This document shows positions 7,614 to 18,500 of a stretch of DNA of 64,000 nucleotides, one piece after another; position 1 is the first letter of the stretch, and every line of letters begins with the position of its first letter. The notes under the pieces were generated by a model. The model worked only from the letters and a program-made list of their open reading frames with translations. It made no database searches and was not told where the DNA came from. Position numbers and translations under genes: made by a program. This stretch comes from Paraprevotella clara YIT 11840. Lineage in GTDB: Bacteria; Bacteroidota; Bacteroidia; Bacteroidales; Bacteroidaceae. The stretch spans positions 18,695-82,694 of the forward strand of contig NZ_JH376578.1 of the NCBI RefSeq assembly GCF_000233955.1, written 5' to 3'.

Positions 7614-10600
7614 TTATTTATACTCCTGCCAACTCTTTATCTGGATCTGTTCCATATCCATCTGACAGAACGCCTCGATGAATGCCTTGGCCAAACGGGC
7701 ATTCGTCATCAACGGTATGTTGTGGTCGATAGCGTCGCGACGGATACGGTAACCGTTCGTCAGTTCACGCTTGGTCTGGTCTTTAGGGATATTGACAATC
7801 AAATCGAACTTATGCTGGGCTATCATCGTCAACACGTTGTTCTCGGCTGCCGTATGCTCGTCGGGCCAATGCACGGCTATCGCTTTCACTCCGTTGTCAT
7901 TCAAGAAGCGGGCCGTACCCTCCGTGGCATAGATGTCATAACCCTTGGCGGCCAGCATGCGGCTGGGTTCCAGAAGGTCTACTTTAGACTGCACCGCGCC
8001 GGACGAAAGCATCACCGCTTTCTTCGGCACACTGTAACCTGTAGCAATCAAGGCATTCAGCAAAGCCTCATTGAAATCGTCCCCCAAACAACCGACTTCT
8101 CCGGTGGAAGACATGTCCACACCCAACACGGGGTCGGCATTCTGCAAACGGGCGAACGAGAACTGCGAAGCTTTCACGCCGATACGGTCGATGTCGAACA
8201 CCGACTTATCGGGACGATCGTACGGTGCATCCAACATGATACGTGTGGCGGTCTCGATGAAGTTGCGCTTCAACACCTTCGACACGAAAGGGAAACTGCG
8301 GGAAGCGCGGAGGTTGCACTCGATGACCTTGATTTGATTTCCCTTAGCCAAATACTGGATATTGAAGGGACCGGAAATGTTTAACTCACGGGCAATGCGG
8401 CTACTGATTTTCTTGATGGCACGCATGGTTGAAAAATACAAGTGCTGAGCCGGGAACACCAATGTGGCATCGCCTGAATGCACACCGGCGTATTCGATAT
8501 GTTCCGAGATGGCGTATTCCACCACTTCTCCGTTCTGTGCCACGGCGTCGAACTCCACTTCTTTCGTTTCCTGCATGAATTGGGACACCACTACCGGGTA
8601 CTCTTTCGACACCTCACGAGCCATTTCCAAGAAACGGGTCAACTGTTCCTCATTGTGACATACGTTCATGGCCGCACCGGAAAGCACGTACGACGGACGA
8701 ACCAATACAGGATAACCCACCTTGTCGATGAAAGCCTTCATGTCGTCCAAGCTGGTCAGCTCCTGCCAAGCCGGCTGGTCGATGCCGAGACGGTCGAGCA
8801 TGGCCGAGAACTTGTTGCGGTTCTCCGCACGGTCGATAGACACAGGAGACGTGCCCAGGATGTGTACCGACTGACGATGGAGTTTCATGGCCAAGTTGTT
8901 CGGTATCTGTCCGCCCACGGACACGATGACACCGCCCGGCTGCTCCAAGTCGATCACGTCGAGCACACGCTCGAAAGACAACTCATCGAAATAGAGACGG
9001 TCGCACATGTCGTAGTCCGTCGAAACCGTCTCTGGATTATAGTTGATCATGATGGACTTGTAACCCAACTTGCGTGCGGTCTGTACCGCGTTGACGGAGC
9101 ACCAGTCGAATTCCACCGAAGAACCGATACGGTAAGCACCGGAACCCAACACGATGACAGACTTGTCATTCTTGTAATAATTGACATCGTAGCCGTCCGT
9201 ACCGTATGTCATGTAAAGGTAGTTCGTCAGTTCCGGATGTTCGGATGCCACCGTGTTGATGCGCTTCACAGCCGGTAAGATACCCAGTTGCTTACGGTAC
9301 TGGCGCACCTGAAGGTTTTCCTTCTCCATATTGGTGCCTTCCGGCTTGAGCACGAAGCGTGCAATCTGGAAATCGGAGAAGCCCAACCGCTTGGCCTCAC
9401 GCAATAACTCAGGAGTAACGGACTCCAACGTATCATGTCCCTCCAGTTCTTTCTTCATATCGACAATGTTCTTCAACTTGCCGATGAACCACGGGTCTAT
9501 CTTCGTCAACTCATAAATACGCTGTATGGTATACCCTTCTTCCAAAGCTTGTGCCATGGCGAAAATACGCAAATCCGTCGGGTTGGAGAGCTCTTCGTCC
9601 AGTTGTTCGAAATGCACGTGGTCATTGCCCACAAAACCGTGCATCCCCTGGCCTATCATACGCAAACCTTTCTGGATAATCTCTTCGAACGAGCGGCCGA
9701 TAGACATGATTTCGCCTACCGATTTCATGCTCGAACCGATGTGACGCGACACGCCCTCGAATTTCGTCAAGTCCCAACGTGGTATCTTGCAAATCAGATA
9801 GTCCAGCGAAGGAGCCACGTATGCTGAGTTGGGCGTCCCCATCTCGCCTATCTGATCCAACGTGTACCCCAAGGCAATCTTGGCAGCCACAAAGGCCAAC
9901 GGATAACCGGTGGCCTTGGAAGCCAACGCCGAAGAACGGCTCAGGCGGGCATTTACTTCAATGACACGGTAATCGTTAGTCTCGGCATTGAAAGCATATT
10001 GGATGTTGCACTCGCCTACGATTCCCAGATGGCGGATACATTTCTTAGACAAATCCTGCAACATCGTCACTTGTTCTTCCGTCAGCGAACAAGTCGGCGC
10101 CACTACGATGGACTCGCCCGTATGGATACCCAACGGGTCGAAGTTTTCCATGCTGGCTACGGTGAAACAATGGTCGTTCGCATCGCGGATGACCTCGAAC
10201 TCGATTTCTTTCCAGCCTTTCAAGGATTCTTCCACCAAAACCTGCGGTGCGAAGGTAAAAGCACTGCCGGCCAATTCGATGAAACGTTCCTCGTCCGGAC
10301 AGATGCCGCTGCCCAAACCGCCTAATGCGTATGCAGAACGAATCATGACCGGATAACCGATTTCACGCGCCGCAGCCAAGGCGTCTTCCATATTCTCTAC
10401 CGCCTTGCTGACAGGAGTCTTCATCGGGATTTCGTCGAGTTTCTTCACGAAAAGGTCACGGTCTTCCGTGTACATGATGGCTTCCACCGAAGTGCCCAAC
10501 ACTTCCACGCCGTATTCCTTCAACACTCCGTTACGATACAGTTCCGTTCCGCAGTTCAGCGCCGTCTGGCCTCCGAATGCCAGCAAAATGCCGTCGGGAC

Positions 10601-10838
10601 GTTCTTTTTTAATGATTTCCGTCACAAAATAAGGAGTGACCGGCAAGAAATAGACCTCATCGGCAATTCCTTCGGAAGTTTGAATGGTAGCAATGTTAGG
10701 GTTAACCAACACAGAACGGACACCTTCTTCACGCAATGCTTTCAGTGCCTGTGAACCGGAATAATCGAATTCACCGGCCTGACCGATTTTCAACGCTCCG
10801 GAACCCAAAACCAAGACCTTTTTGAATTGTTTCTTCAT
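7614..10838 (-). CDS. carB: Carbamoyl-phosphate synthase large subunit
   Basis: A 1074-residue, full-length CarB that makes carbamoyl phosphate from ammonia (supplied by CarA), bicarbonate and two ATP for arginine and pyrimidine synthesis. The duplicated synthetase halves are visible: LVLGSGALKIGQAGEFDYSG at residue 8 onward and IVLGSGAYRIGSSVEFDW near residue 560, each followed by an ATP-grasp domain (ECNIQYAFN..VIEVNARLSRSSA and FNIQYLAKGNQIKVIECNLR). The last 130 residues form the MGS-like allosteric domain. No carA is adjacent here, unlike in many genomes, so the small subunit must be elsewhere; Bacteroidetes often carry more than one copy. Confidence 0.95.
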   Translation of the reverse strand: MKKQFKKVLVLGSGALKIGQAGEFDYSGSQALKALREEGVRSVLVNPNIATIQTSEGIADEVYFLPVTPYFVTEIIKKERPDGILLAFGGQTALNCGTELYRNGVLKEYGVEVLGTSVEAIMYTEDRDLFVKKLDEIPMKTPVSKAVENMEDALAAAREIGYPVMIRSAYALGGLGSGICPDEERFIELAGSAFTFAPQVLVEESLKGWKEIEFEVIRDANDHCFTVASMENFDPLGIHTGESIVVAPTCSLTEEQVTMLQDLSKKCIRHLGIVGECNIQYAFNAETNDYRVIEVNARLSRSSALASKATGYPLAFVAAKIALGYTLDQIGEMGTPNSAYVAPSLDYLICKIPRWDLTKFEGVSRHIGSSMKSVGEIMSIGRSFEEIIQKGLRMIGQGMHGFVGNDHVHFEQLDEELSNPTDLRIFAMAQALEEGYTIQRIYELTKIDPWFIGKLKNIVDMKKELEGHDTLESVTPELLREAKRLGFSDFQIARFVLKPEGTNMEKENLQVRQYRKQLGILPAVKRINTVASEHPELTNYLYMTYGTDGYDVNYYKNDKSVIVLGSGAYRIGSSVEFDWCSVNAVQTARKLGYKSIMINYNPETVSTDYDMCDRLYFDELSFERVLDVIDLEQPGGVIVSVGGQIPNNLAMKLHRQSVHILGTSPVSIDRAENRNKFSAMLDRLGIDQPAWQELTSLDDMKAFIDKVGYPVLVRPSYVLSGAAMNVCHNEEQLTRFLEMAREVSKEYPVVVSQFMQETKEVEFDAVAQNGEVVEYAISEHIEYAGVHSGDATLVFPAQHLYFSTMRAIKKISSRIARELNISGPFNIQYLAKGNQIKVIECNLRASRSFPFVSKVLKRNFIETATRIMLDAPYDRPDKSVFDIDRIGVKASQFSFARLQNADPVLGVDMSSTGEVGCLGDDFNEALLNALIATGYSVPKKAVMLSSGAVQSKVDLLEPSRMLAAKGYDIYATEGTARFLNDNGVKAIAVHWPDEHTAAENNVLTMIAQHKFDLIVNIPKDQTKRELTNGYRIRRDAIDHNIPLMTNARLAKAFIEAFCQMDMEQIQIKSWQEYK

Positions 10839-10984
10839 CCTCTTTTCAGAATTATAGTTGTTTTACAATCACACGCTTTCGAGAGTCCCGCTTTACACAG
10901 AACCCCAAAATTGGGACAAAATTAAGCATTCTATTTTTTTTCTCCCAGAAATTCACGGGAAAATATCGGCAAAGGGGGAAAAAA

Positions 10985-12622
10985 TCAACGTTTCCGCTCC
11001 AACTCTTGTAAGTTCTCCAATTTTTTCTGTTCCAAAAACTCATAAATGCCGCACAGGTGCTCACGCACCTTTCCATGACCAAATTCGTACACTTTACTAA
11101 CCAATCCGTCCAAGAAGTCCCGGTCGTGGCTCACCACAATCAGCGTGCCGTCAAACGCCACCAAGGCTTGCTTCAAAATATCCTTTGTCTTCAGGTCCAA
11201 ATGATTGGTAGGTTCGTCCAATATCAACAGGTTGACCGGGTTGAGCAGGAGTTTGAGCAACGCCAGACGTGTACGTTCTCCCCCCGAAAGCACCTTCACC
11301 TTCTTGGTACTTTCCTCGCCCCCGAACATGAAAGCTCCCAACAAATCGCGTATCTTCGTGCGGATTTCCCCTTGGGCCACATCGTCTATCGTCTGGAACA
11401 CGGTCAGTTCTCCATCCAACAACGAAGCCTGATTCTGGGCAAAATAACCGATTTGGACATTATGTCCCAACGTCAACGTGCCTTCGTGCTCTATCTCCCC
11501 CATAATACATTTCACCAAAGTGGACTTACCCTCACCGTTACGTCCTACAAAAGCAATCTTGTTGCCCCGCTCTACCGTCAGGTTGACGCCGCCGAACACA
11601 CGATGGTCGCCGTAACGCTTACCCACGTCCTCCATCGTCACCGGATAGTTCCCACTACGGGGCGAAGGCGGAAACTTCAGCCTCAAAGCCGACGTATCTT
11701 CCTCGTCCACCTCGATAATCTGCAACTTTTCCAGCATCTTCACACGGCTCTGCACCTGCAACGTCTTACTGTATGTACCCTTGAAACGTTCGATATAGTC
11801 TTTGGTTTCCTGAATCATCTTCTGTTGCTCCTCGTACTGTCTCATTTGCTGTTCGCGCCGTTCCTTACGGAGTTCCAGATACTTGCTGTAATTGACTTTG
11901 TAATCGTAGATACGCCCCATCGTGACTTCTATCGTACGCGTCGTGATATTGTCCACAAACTTGCGGTCGTGGCTGATGACCACTACGGCACGGGCACTCT
12001 CCGTCAGAAAATGTTCCAACCACTGTATGCTTTCGATGTCCAAATGGTTGGTCGGCTCGTCCAACAGCAACACGTCAGGCTCCTGCAACAACAATTTAGC
12101 CAACTCGATGCGCATGCGCCAGCCTCCGCTGAAATCGCTCGTAGGCCTCGTAAAGTCCGAACGCTCGAATCCTAATCCCAACAAGGCTTTTTCCACATCT
12201 TCTTCAAAATGGGTCAGGTCGATGGCATAGAACTTCTCGCTCATCGTGGCCACCTTCTCTATCAAAGCCATATAATCCTCGCTCTCATAGTCCGTACGGG
12301 TTGCCAGTTCATTATTCAGGACTTCTATTTCCCTTTCCATTTCCTTCAGGTGGGAAAAGGCCATCGAAGCCTCTTCAAATACCGTACGCCCGTCTTCCGT
12401 CATCAGATGCTGTGGCAGATAAGCTATCACACAATCCTTAGGAGCCGTGACACGCCCCCGCGTCGGCAGCCTCACCCCGGCCAATATTTTCAATAATGTA
12501 CTCTTTCCTGCCCCGTTTTTTCCCATCAAGGCAATACGGTCTTTCTCGTTAATCTGAAAAGAAATATCGCTAAACAAAGTCGTTCCGCCGAATTCCACGG
12601 CCAGTCCGTCTACAGATACCAT
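10985..12622 (-). CDS. ABC-F family ATPase
   Basis: A 545-residue soluble protein with two ABC domains and no membrane segments, hence ABC-F class, acting on ribosomes rather than in transport. Walker A motifs are GKNGAGKS (about residue 34) and GRNGEGKS (about 360); signatures are FSGGWRMRIELAKLL and LSGGERTRLALLKLL; each is followed by LLLDEPTNHLD or LILDEPTNHLD. A charged helical linker (ELRKERREQQMRQYEEQQ) separates them. Family members (Uup, YheS, YbiT, EttA and resistance types) regulate or rescue translation; the subtype cannot be fixed by eye. It sits between carB and malQ on the same strand, 29 nt downstream of malQ. Confidence 0.88.
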   Translation of the reverse strand: MVSVDGLAVEFGGTTLFSDISFQINEKDRIALMGKNGAGKSTLLKILAGVRLPTRGRVTAPKDCVIAYLPQHLMTEDGRTVFEEASMAFSHLKEMEREIEVLNNELATRTDYESEDYMALIEKVATMSEKFYAIDLTHFEEDVEKALLGLGFERSDFTRPTSDFSGGWRMRIELAKLLLQEPDVLLLDEPTNHLDIESIQWLEHFLTESARAVVVISHDRKFVDNITTRTIEVTMGRIYDYKVNYSKYLELRKERREQQMRQYEEQQKMIQETKDYIERFKGTYSKTLQVQSRVKMLEKLQIIEVDEEDTSALRLKFPPSPRSGNYPVTMEDVGKRYGDHRVFGGVNLTVERGNKIAFVGRNGEGKSTLVKCIMGEIEHEGTLTLGHNVQIGYFAQNQASLLDGELTVFQTIDDVAQGEIRTKIRDLLGAFMFGGEESTKKVKVLSGGERTRLALLKLLLNPVNLLILDEPTNHLDLKTKDILKQALVAFDGTLIVVSHDRDFLDGLVSKVYEFGHGKVREHLCGIYEFLEQKKLENLQELERKR

Positions 12623-12651
12623 AAATTATTTTTGAATATGAATAAAAGCTT

Positions 12652-15339
12652 TCAATCTCTTCCGCTATGCGTAATCAGCATGCGGATTTTCCGGTTCAAG
12701 TCGTCGCACCCCATCAATTCCTCTATCGTCAGGTGCATACGGTAATGCCAGTAGTTTCGCGGATTGGAAGGTACGTTAATACGTTCAAAATCCGCATCGG
12801 GATAACGCAACCGTTCATCTATCGACATCCAGTCCTGCCACGAAATCAGACAGAGCATCGAAGGAGAATAAAGATGACGTGCCACTACTTCTTCGCACAA
12901 CCACCCCGGTATGGAAGCAGGAGCCTCCCCGTCTTTTTGCAACACCTCGTTGAAATATTGTTGCGCGCGCACGGCATCCTCTTCCCACCACCCGCGAAGG
13001 GTGGGCATATCATGGGTAAATATGGTGGCCACGCTCCGGTAAGGATTTTCTTCCAACCGTCCGAATTTCAGCCCGAACTTCTTGGGCATGGTTTGAATCT
13101 CAAGCGTCAGGATGCGCAGATCGTCCATGACCCAAGGGACGCATTCCGGCACCATGCCCAAATCTTCGGCACACACCAGCATTTGAGTCGCTTCCACCAA
13201 GACGGGCAGTTTACGCATGGCCTGCCCGTACCAGAACTCGTTGTGCCGATGGTAATAATAATCTTCGTATAAGGCATCGAAAGCCCGTTTCTCTTCCTCG
13301 CTCAATGTCTGGTACAGATAATCGCACCGGGCCGAAATACGCGGATGATATTTGTCCGGCTGTTTCGGGTCGGGAATGAAGAGCACATTACTGATAAGCG
13401 CATACAACCCCTCACGCAAAGCCGCATCCTCGGCCGAAGACTTTCCGGCAAAAGCCGCTTCCACCTTACGTTGCGTGTCATACTCGGGCTTCAACGCATA
13501 CCAATCCATGCCCAAAGCATCCAGATAAACGGCCTTCACTTCCTCGGCACGTTCACCGAACAGTTTATCCAATACCCAATCACTGATATTGGGATGGGTA
13601 AAATAATTTTTCCGGAACCGAAGCCCATAGCCCTCAATCTCTTCCACACTCATCGGAAGCGAAGGGGAAAAATGTCCCAGCAGACCATGTACCGAGTCGG
13701 ACGGAATCTCCCATATCCGGAAGAATCCCAGCACGTGGTCGATACGATAGGCATTGAAATACTCGGCCATCTTACGGAAACGACGCACCCACCAACTGCA
13801 ACCGTCCTCGAGCATGACCTCCCAGTTATAAGTAGGAAAGCCCCAGTTCTGGCCGTTGACCGAAAAATCATCGGGCGGCGCACCGGCCTGGCCATCCAGA
13901 TTAAAGTAGTACGGCTCCACCCAAGCCTCCACACTGTTGCGGCTGATGCCGATGGGGATGTCTCCCTTCAGAATGATACCCTTCGCACGGGCATAATCGG
14001 AAGCCGCCAACAACTGTTCATGCAAGCAGAACTGTACATAATAATAGTAAGAGACTTCCTCGTAGGCCGGAGCGGACGGACGACAAAAAGCACGTATGTC
14101 TTCCGTCCTGTATTCCGCATACTCCGGCCATGCGTGGAAATCGGCCGTCCCGAAACGGTCGCGCAACACGCAAAACGCCGCATAGGGCACCAACCAATCT
14201 TCGTTCCGCTTGAAAAAAGCCGTAAAGCGTTCGGAGGACAGCATTTCTTTACCCTCACGACGGAACACGGCATGCAGATACTCTTGCTTCAAGGCACTTA
14301 CCGCCTCGTAGTCCACTTGGGGCAAAGCATTCAAAGCCGCCCGCCGCTCTTCGTATTCCGCCATTTCCTTTTCGTCCGCAAGCTTCGGCAACTGGCGCAA
14401 ATCGACATACTGGGGATGGAGCGCATAAATGGAAATACTATTATATGGATAAGAGTCCAGCCAATTCTTATGAATAGTCGTGTCGTACACAGGCAACAGT
14501 TGAATGACGCGCATCCGGGTAAGCACCGTCCAATCGACCATAGCTTTCAGGTCGCCGAAATCCCCCACCCCGCAACTGCCTTCGCTACGCAATGAAAAAA
14601 CGGGTATGACCACACCGGCCGCTTTCCAACGGTTTCCCCGAATCCGTAACGGAGGATCCGAGATAACGACCACTTCGTCTTTTGCCACCCCGCTTATCGG
14701 CAGCACACGGTTTTCTCCGCCTTCCCACGCCACGAAATCGCCCGTCTTCGCATCAATGACGACATATTTATATTCCATGGGAAAAGTGACACCGGCCGCG
14801 CTCAAGGTCACACTCCACTCGTACAGCCCCGTCTCTTTCATGCGGAACGCAAAGCCCGGATTCCACTCTCCCAACGCCGGTTGGTTCCCAAGGAGAGCCA
14901 ACGCCTGCCCTTCCTCAAGCTGAGGAGCACTCACCTTCAACATCAACGTACTGTTGAAATATGGCAGTCCTTCCGTCTCGGCCGTATGCGGACGAACACA
15001 CTGCGTAAAAGCGGAAGTATAAAGATGAGACAAGAGGGGGACATCCTGCCAGGCGTCCCGGAACAAATAAGTTTTGGTGATGTCGGCCCTGAAACGGCGA
15101 GGTACGAAGTCCCATTCCGTCCGGAACTTACGGCCTTCCTTATATACACTATAATGATAATGAAAAGACCGGATGCGTCCGTCAGTAATGAGCACTTCTC
15201 CCGTCCATCGGTGGCCGTCACGGGTTTCCATCGGATAAGTCTGTGTCTGGGTACGTCTCTTTGCATCGACCAACGTCAGGGACACCCTGACGTCTTCCCC
15301 CCAATGCGTCAGATATTCTATCGAGAAATGCAGTTTCAT
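12652..15339 (-). CDS. malQ: 4-alpha-glucanotransferase with starch-binding domains (GH77)
   Basis: An 895-residue disproportionating enzyme that transfers alpha-1,4-glucan segments during maltodextrin and glycogen metabolism. Residues 1-250 hold two CBM20-like starch-binding modules (first at about 1-110, second from about 135, with ALLGNQPALGEWNP). The GH77 catalytic part shows PDDFSVNGQNWGFPTYNW, YRIDHVLGFFRIW with the nucleophilic aspartate, and VCAEDLGMVPE with the acid/base glutamate. This longer architecture corresponds to the DPE2-like form rather than the short bacterial MalQ. No signal peptide, so cytoplasmic. It has its own promoter and shares a divergent intergenic region with the GH2-GH43 gene. 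Confidence 0.92.
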   Translation of the reverse strand: MKLHFSIEYLTHWGEDVRVSLTLVDAKRRTQTQTYPMETRDGHRWTGEVLITDGRIRSFHYHYSVYKEGRKFRTEWDFVPRRFRADITKTYLFRDAWQDVPLLSHLYTSAFTQCVRPHTAETEGLPYFNSTLMLKVSAPQLEEGQALALLGNQPALGEWNPGFAFRMKETGLYEWSVTLSAAGVTFPMEYKYVVIDAKTGDFVAWEGGENRVLPISGVAKDEVVVISDPPLRIRGNRWKAAGVVIPVFSLRSEGSCGVGDFGDLKAMVDWTVLTRMRVIQLLPVYDTTIHKNWLDSYPYNSISIYALHPQYVDLRQLPKLADEKEMAEYEERRAALNALPQVDYEAVSALKQEYLHAVFRREGKEMLSSERFTAFFKRNEDWLVPYAAFCVLRDRFGTADFHAWPEYAEYRTEDIRAFCRPSAPAYEEVSYYYYVQFCLHEQLLAASDYARAKGIILKGDIPIGISRNSVEAWVEPYYFNLDGQAGAPPDDFSVNGQNWGFPTYNWEVMLEDGCSWWVRRFRKMAEYFNAYRIDHVLGFFRIWEIPSDSVHGLLGHFSPSLPMSVEEIEGYGLRFRKNYFTHPNISDWVLDKLFGERAEEVKAVYLDALGMDWYALKPEYDTQRKVEAAFAGKSSAEDAALREGLYALISNVLFIPDPKQPDKYHPRISARCDYLYQTLSEEEKRAFDALYEDYYYHRHNEFWYGQAMRKLPVLVEATQMLVCAEDLGMVPECVPWVMDDLRILTLEIQTMPKKFGLKFGRLEENPYRSVATIFTHDMPTLRGWWEEDAVRAQQYFNEVLQKDGEAPASIPGWLCEEVVARHLYSPSMLCLISWQDWMSIDERLRYPDADFERINVPSNPRNYWHYRMHLTIEELMGCDDLNRKIRMLITHSGRD

Positions 15340-15373
15340 AAATTTGTGGGTTTGCTCTTTAAAAGTATTCGTA

Positions 15374-15404
15374 CAAAGATAAGAGATGAAGGGCGGAGAA
15401 CAAA
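15374..15404 (-). promoter_or_regulatory. malQ promoter
   Basis: Minus-strand TTTG (15404-15401), 19 nt, TATCTTTG (15381-15374): a near-perfect Bacteroidetes promoter about 35 nt before the malQ start. Confidence 0.7.
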
Positions 15405-15510
15405 ATAAAAACCTCTCTTTTTACGTCATGAATTAGTTATTTTACACCAAAAAGACATTTAGTTTTCGTCTTTTTCCCAAATACATACAATGAACCGCAC
15501 AACGAATCGT

Positions 15511-15518
15511 TAAATTTG
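15511..15518 (+). promoter_or_regulatory. -7 box of the GH2-GH43 gene
   Basis: TAAATTTG fits TAnnTTTG, 28 nt before the start codon at 15546. No TTTG at -33 is visible. Confidence 0.5.
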
Positions 15519-15545
15519 TATATTACTTAAATATATTTTTATGTT

Positions 15546-18500
15546 ATGAATCACAACCTATTGAAAAACCTATTTACCGCTCTTGCCTTGATGGCGGCCA
15601 CCAACCTGATGGCTGCGGATTGGGTTCGGAAAAAAGCTCCCATCATGAGCGAGTGGGGTGAAAAAATCAACCCCGACAAAGTATGGACCGAATATCCGCG
15701 TCCGCAAATGGAACGCAGTGAATGGATGTCGCTCAACGGCCCTTGGGATTACTGCAAGAAGAAGTCGGTAGACCTTAGTTACAACCTATCGCCTACGGCG
15801 TTCAACCAAAAGATATTGGTGCCCTTTCCCATAGAGTCGGCCCTGTCCGGCATTATGGATACGAATTTCGAAGAAAACACACAGTCTACTTTCGTATATC
15901 AACGCACGTTCAAACTTCCCAAAGCCTATAAAGGCCGGCACATCCTGCTCCATTTCGGGGCGGTGGACTGGAAATGTGCCGTGTACGTCAACGGACAAAA
16001 AGCCGGAAGCCACAGCGGCGGCAGCGACCCGTTCTCCATGAACATCACACCGCTGCTTCGCGACGGAGAAGAACAGGAAATACAAGTGACGGTCACAGAC
16101 CCCACGAACCATGGCGGGCAACCGTTGGGCAAGCAAACCCTCAAACCGGGCGGGTGTTTCTACACTCCGGTAACGGGAATCTGGCAAACCGTATGGATTG
16201 AACCGGTTGACGCCGCACACGTCAGCGGCTACAGCGTGACGTCGGACATCGATGCGGGAACCGTTTCGCTTACGGTCGAGTCCGCCAACACGTCCGCCAC
16301 GGCCGACATCATCGTCAAGGACGGACGGAAAACGGTGGCCACTCTGACCGGAATCCCCGTCAACTCGGCCCGCACGGTCAGCATACCGGATGCCAAATTA
16401 TGGGCACCCGGTTCCCCCCACCTTTATGACATGGACATCCGCCTGTATCATAACGGCACGCAGACCGACCGAGTGAAAGGATACTTCGGCATGCGTAAAA
16501 TCAGCCGGGGTATGGTGGACGGTCATCCCTGCATGCTATTGAACAACAAACCGCTGTACCAATTCGGTGTGCTCGACCAAGGATGGTGGCCGGACGGTCT
16601 GCTCACTCCTCCTTCGGACGAAGGGATGCGCTACGACATAGAAGTCGTACAATCTTTAGGTATGAACATGATACGCAAACACATCAAGGTAGAACCCGCA
16701 CGCTGGTACTATTACTGTGACAAGATGGGAATGCTCGTGTGGCAAGACATGCCGAGCAAGAGCTTCGACGAGAACGGCAGTATCGGCAGCCAAGAGTTTA
16801 TCCGGCAGAACTTCTACGATGAGTGCACGCGCATCGTCAACACGCTGAAAAATCATCCTTGCATCGTCGTATGGGTAGCCTACAACGAAGGCTGGGGACA
16901 GTATGCTTCGGGCAACGACAGCCATACGCGCCGTGGCGTGGAGGCCATCCGCAAAGCCGACGACACCCGCCTTATCAATGCGGCAAGCGGATGGGTGGAC
17001 TTCGAGGCTGGCGACATCATCGACCAGCATAGCTATCCCGTGCCTTCGCTCCAAAGCAATCCGCTCAACGAACGGGTGGCCGTATGCGGGGAATACGGGG
17101 GCATCACCCTCAAAGTGGAGGGGCATCTGTGGAAAGGCAACGACATGGAATACACTTCCGTAGCGGACAGCAAGGCTTTGGCCGAAAGGTTCAATGCCTA
17201 CACCGTCGCCTTGCAAGGATTGCAGGAACAAGGCATCTGGGCATCCGTATATACGCAGACGAGCGACGTGGAGCAAGAACTGAACGGACTGCTTACTTAC
17301 GACCGCAAGGTGTTCAAGATAGCCCCGGAAGAACAGGCTTCCGTACGCGAAGAAATCCTGCGCACCATCCACAACCGCTCACGCCAAACTGTAGTGGTCG
17401 ACGCTGCGGACACATCGTCCGACGAAGTGTGGAGCTATACCACCGTTACGCCATCCGGTGATTGGTATGCCCCGTCGTTCGACGACAGCCAATGGGACAA
17501 AGGACAAGCCGGTTTCGGTGCCGGCGGTCCGCCCAACACTTTCGTACGGAGCGCGTGGAACACATCCGATATTTACATACGCCGCCACTTCTCCATCGGC
17601 AACCTTTCGCAGGCACAAATCAACGCCTTGCAACTCTGGCTCTACCAAGACGACGACTGCGAAGTCTACCTTAACGGTGTCAAAGCATACGAAGTCAAAG
17701 GATGGGCCACGCGCTATGTGGCGCAACCCATCGCCCCGGAAGCGCTTGCCACGCTGAAACCGAACAGCGACAATGTCATGGCCATCCATGCCCACCAAGG
17801 CTACGGAGGCCAATACATCGACGCGGGCCTGCGCTACACAGAATATATCCCCGTTGAGGAATATTCCGTCGGCCCCATGCCCGGACGGCAAGCCATGCCG
17901 GAGGTCAGGGCCACAGACAGCGTGTACCTCATGTCTTATTTCAAAGCCAGCGCACAGCACTTGTTCTATGCCTATAGCCGTGACGGAAAGACATGGACCG
18001 ACATCAATGGCAGCCGCCCCGTTTTCAATGCTTACGACGACGAAGTCTGGCTGCGCGACCCTTATTTGCACCGTGTCACGCACAATGGTAAAACCAAATT
18101 CCATCTCATACATACTTGGGGCTGGGATCATCCTGCCCTGTTCCACTGGGAGTCCGATGACCTCATTCATTGGACAGCCGCCAACGGCGGTACACGTACC
18201 GACGACGGGAAAATCATGCTGATGGACGGACACGACGGCGGCCCCGTATCGCCTAACGCCTGGGCACCGGAATTCACTTACGACGGACAGACCGGCACGT
18301 TCTATCTCTACTGGTCCTCCCGCATCGGCGACAGGCAGGTGCATCATTACTGTACCACGAAAGATTGGCTCACTTTCTCCACTCCGGCTGTTTACTTCGA
18401 CCCGGGCTTCACAGCCATCGATATGACCATCCTGAAAGAAGGGGACACATACTATGCCTACTACAAGGACGAACGCAACGGAGAGAAGACCATCCGTTGT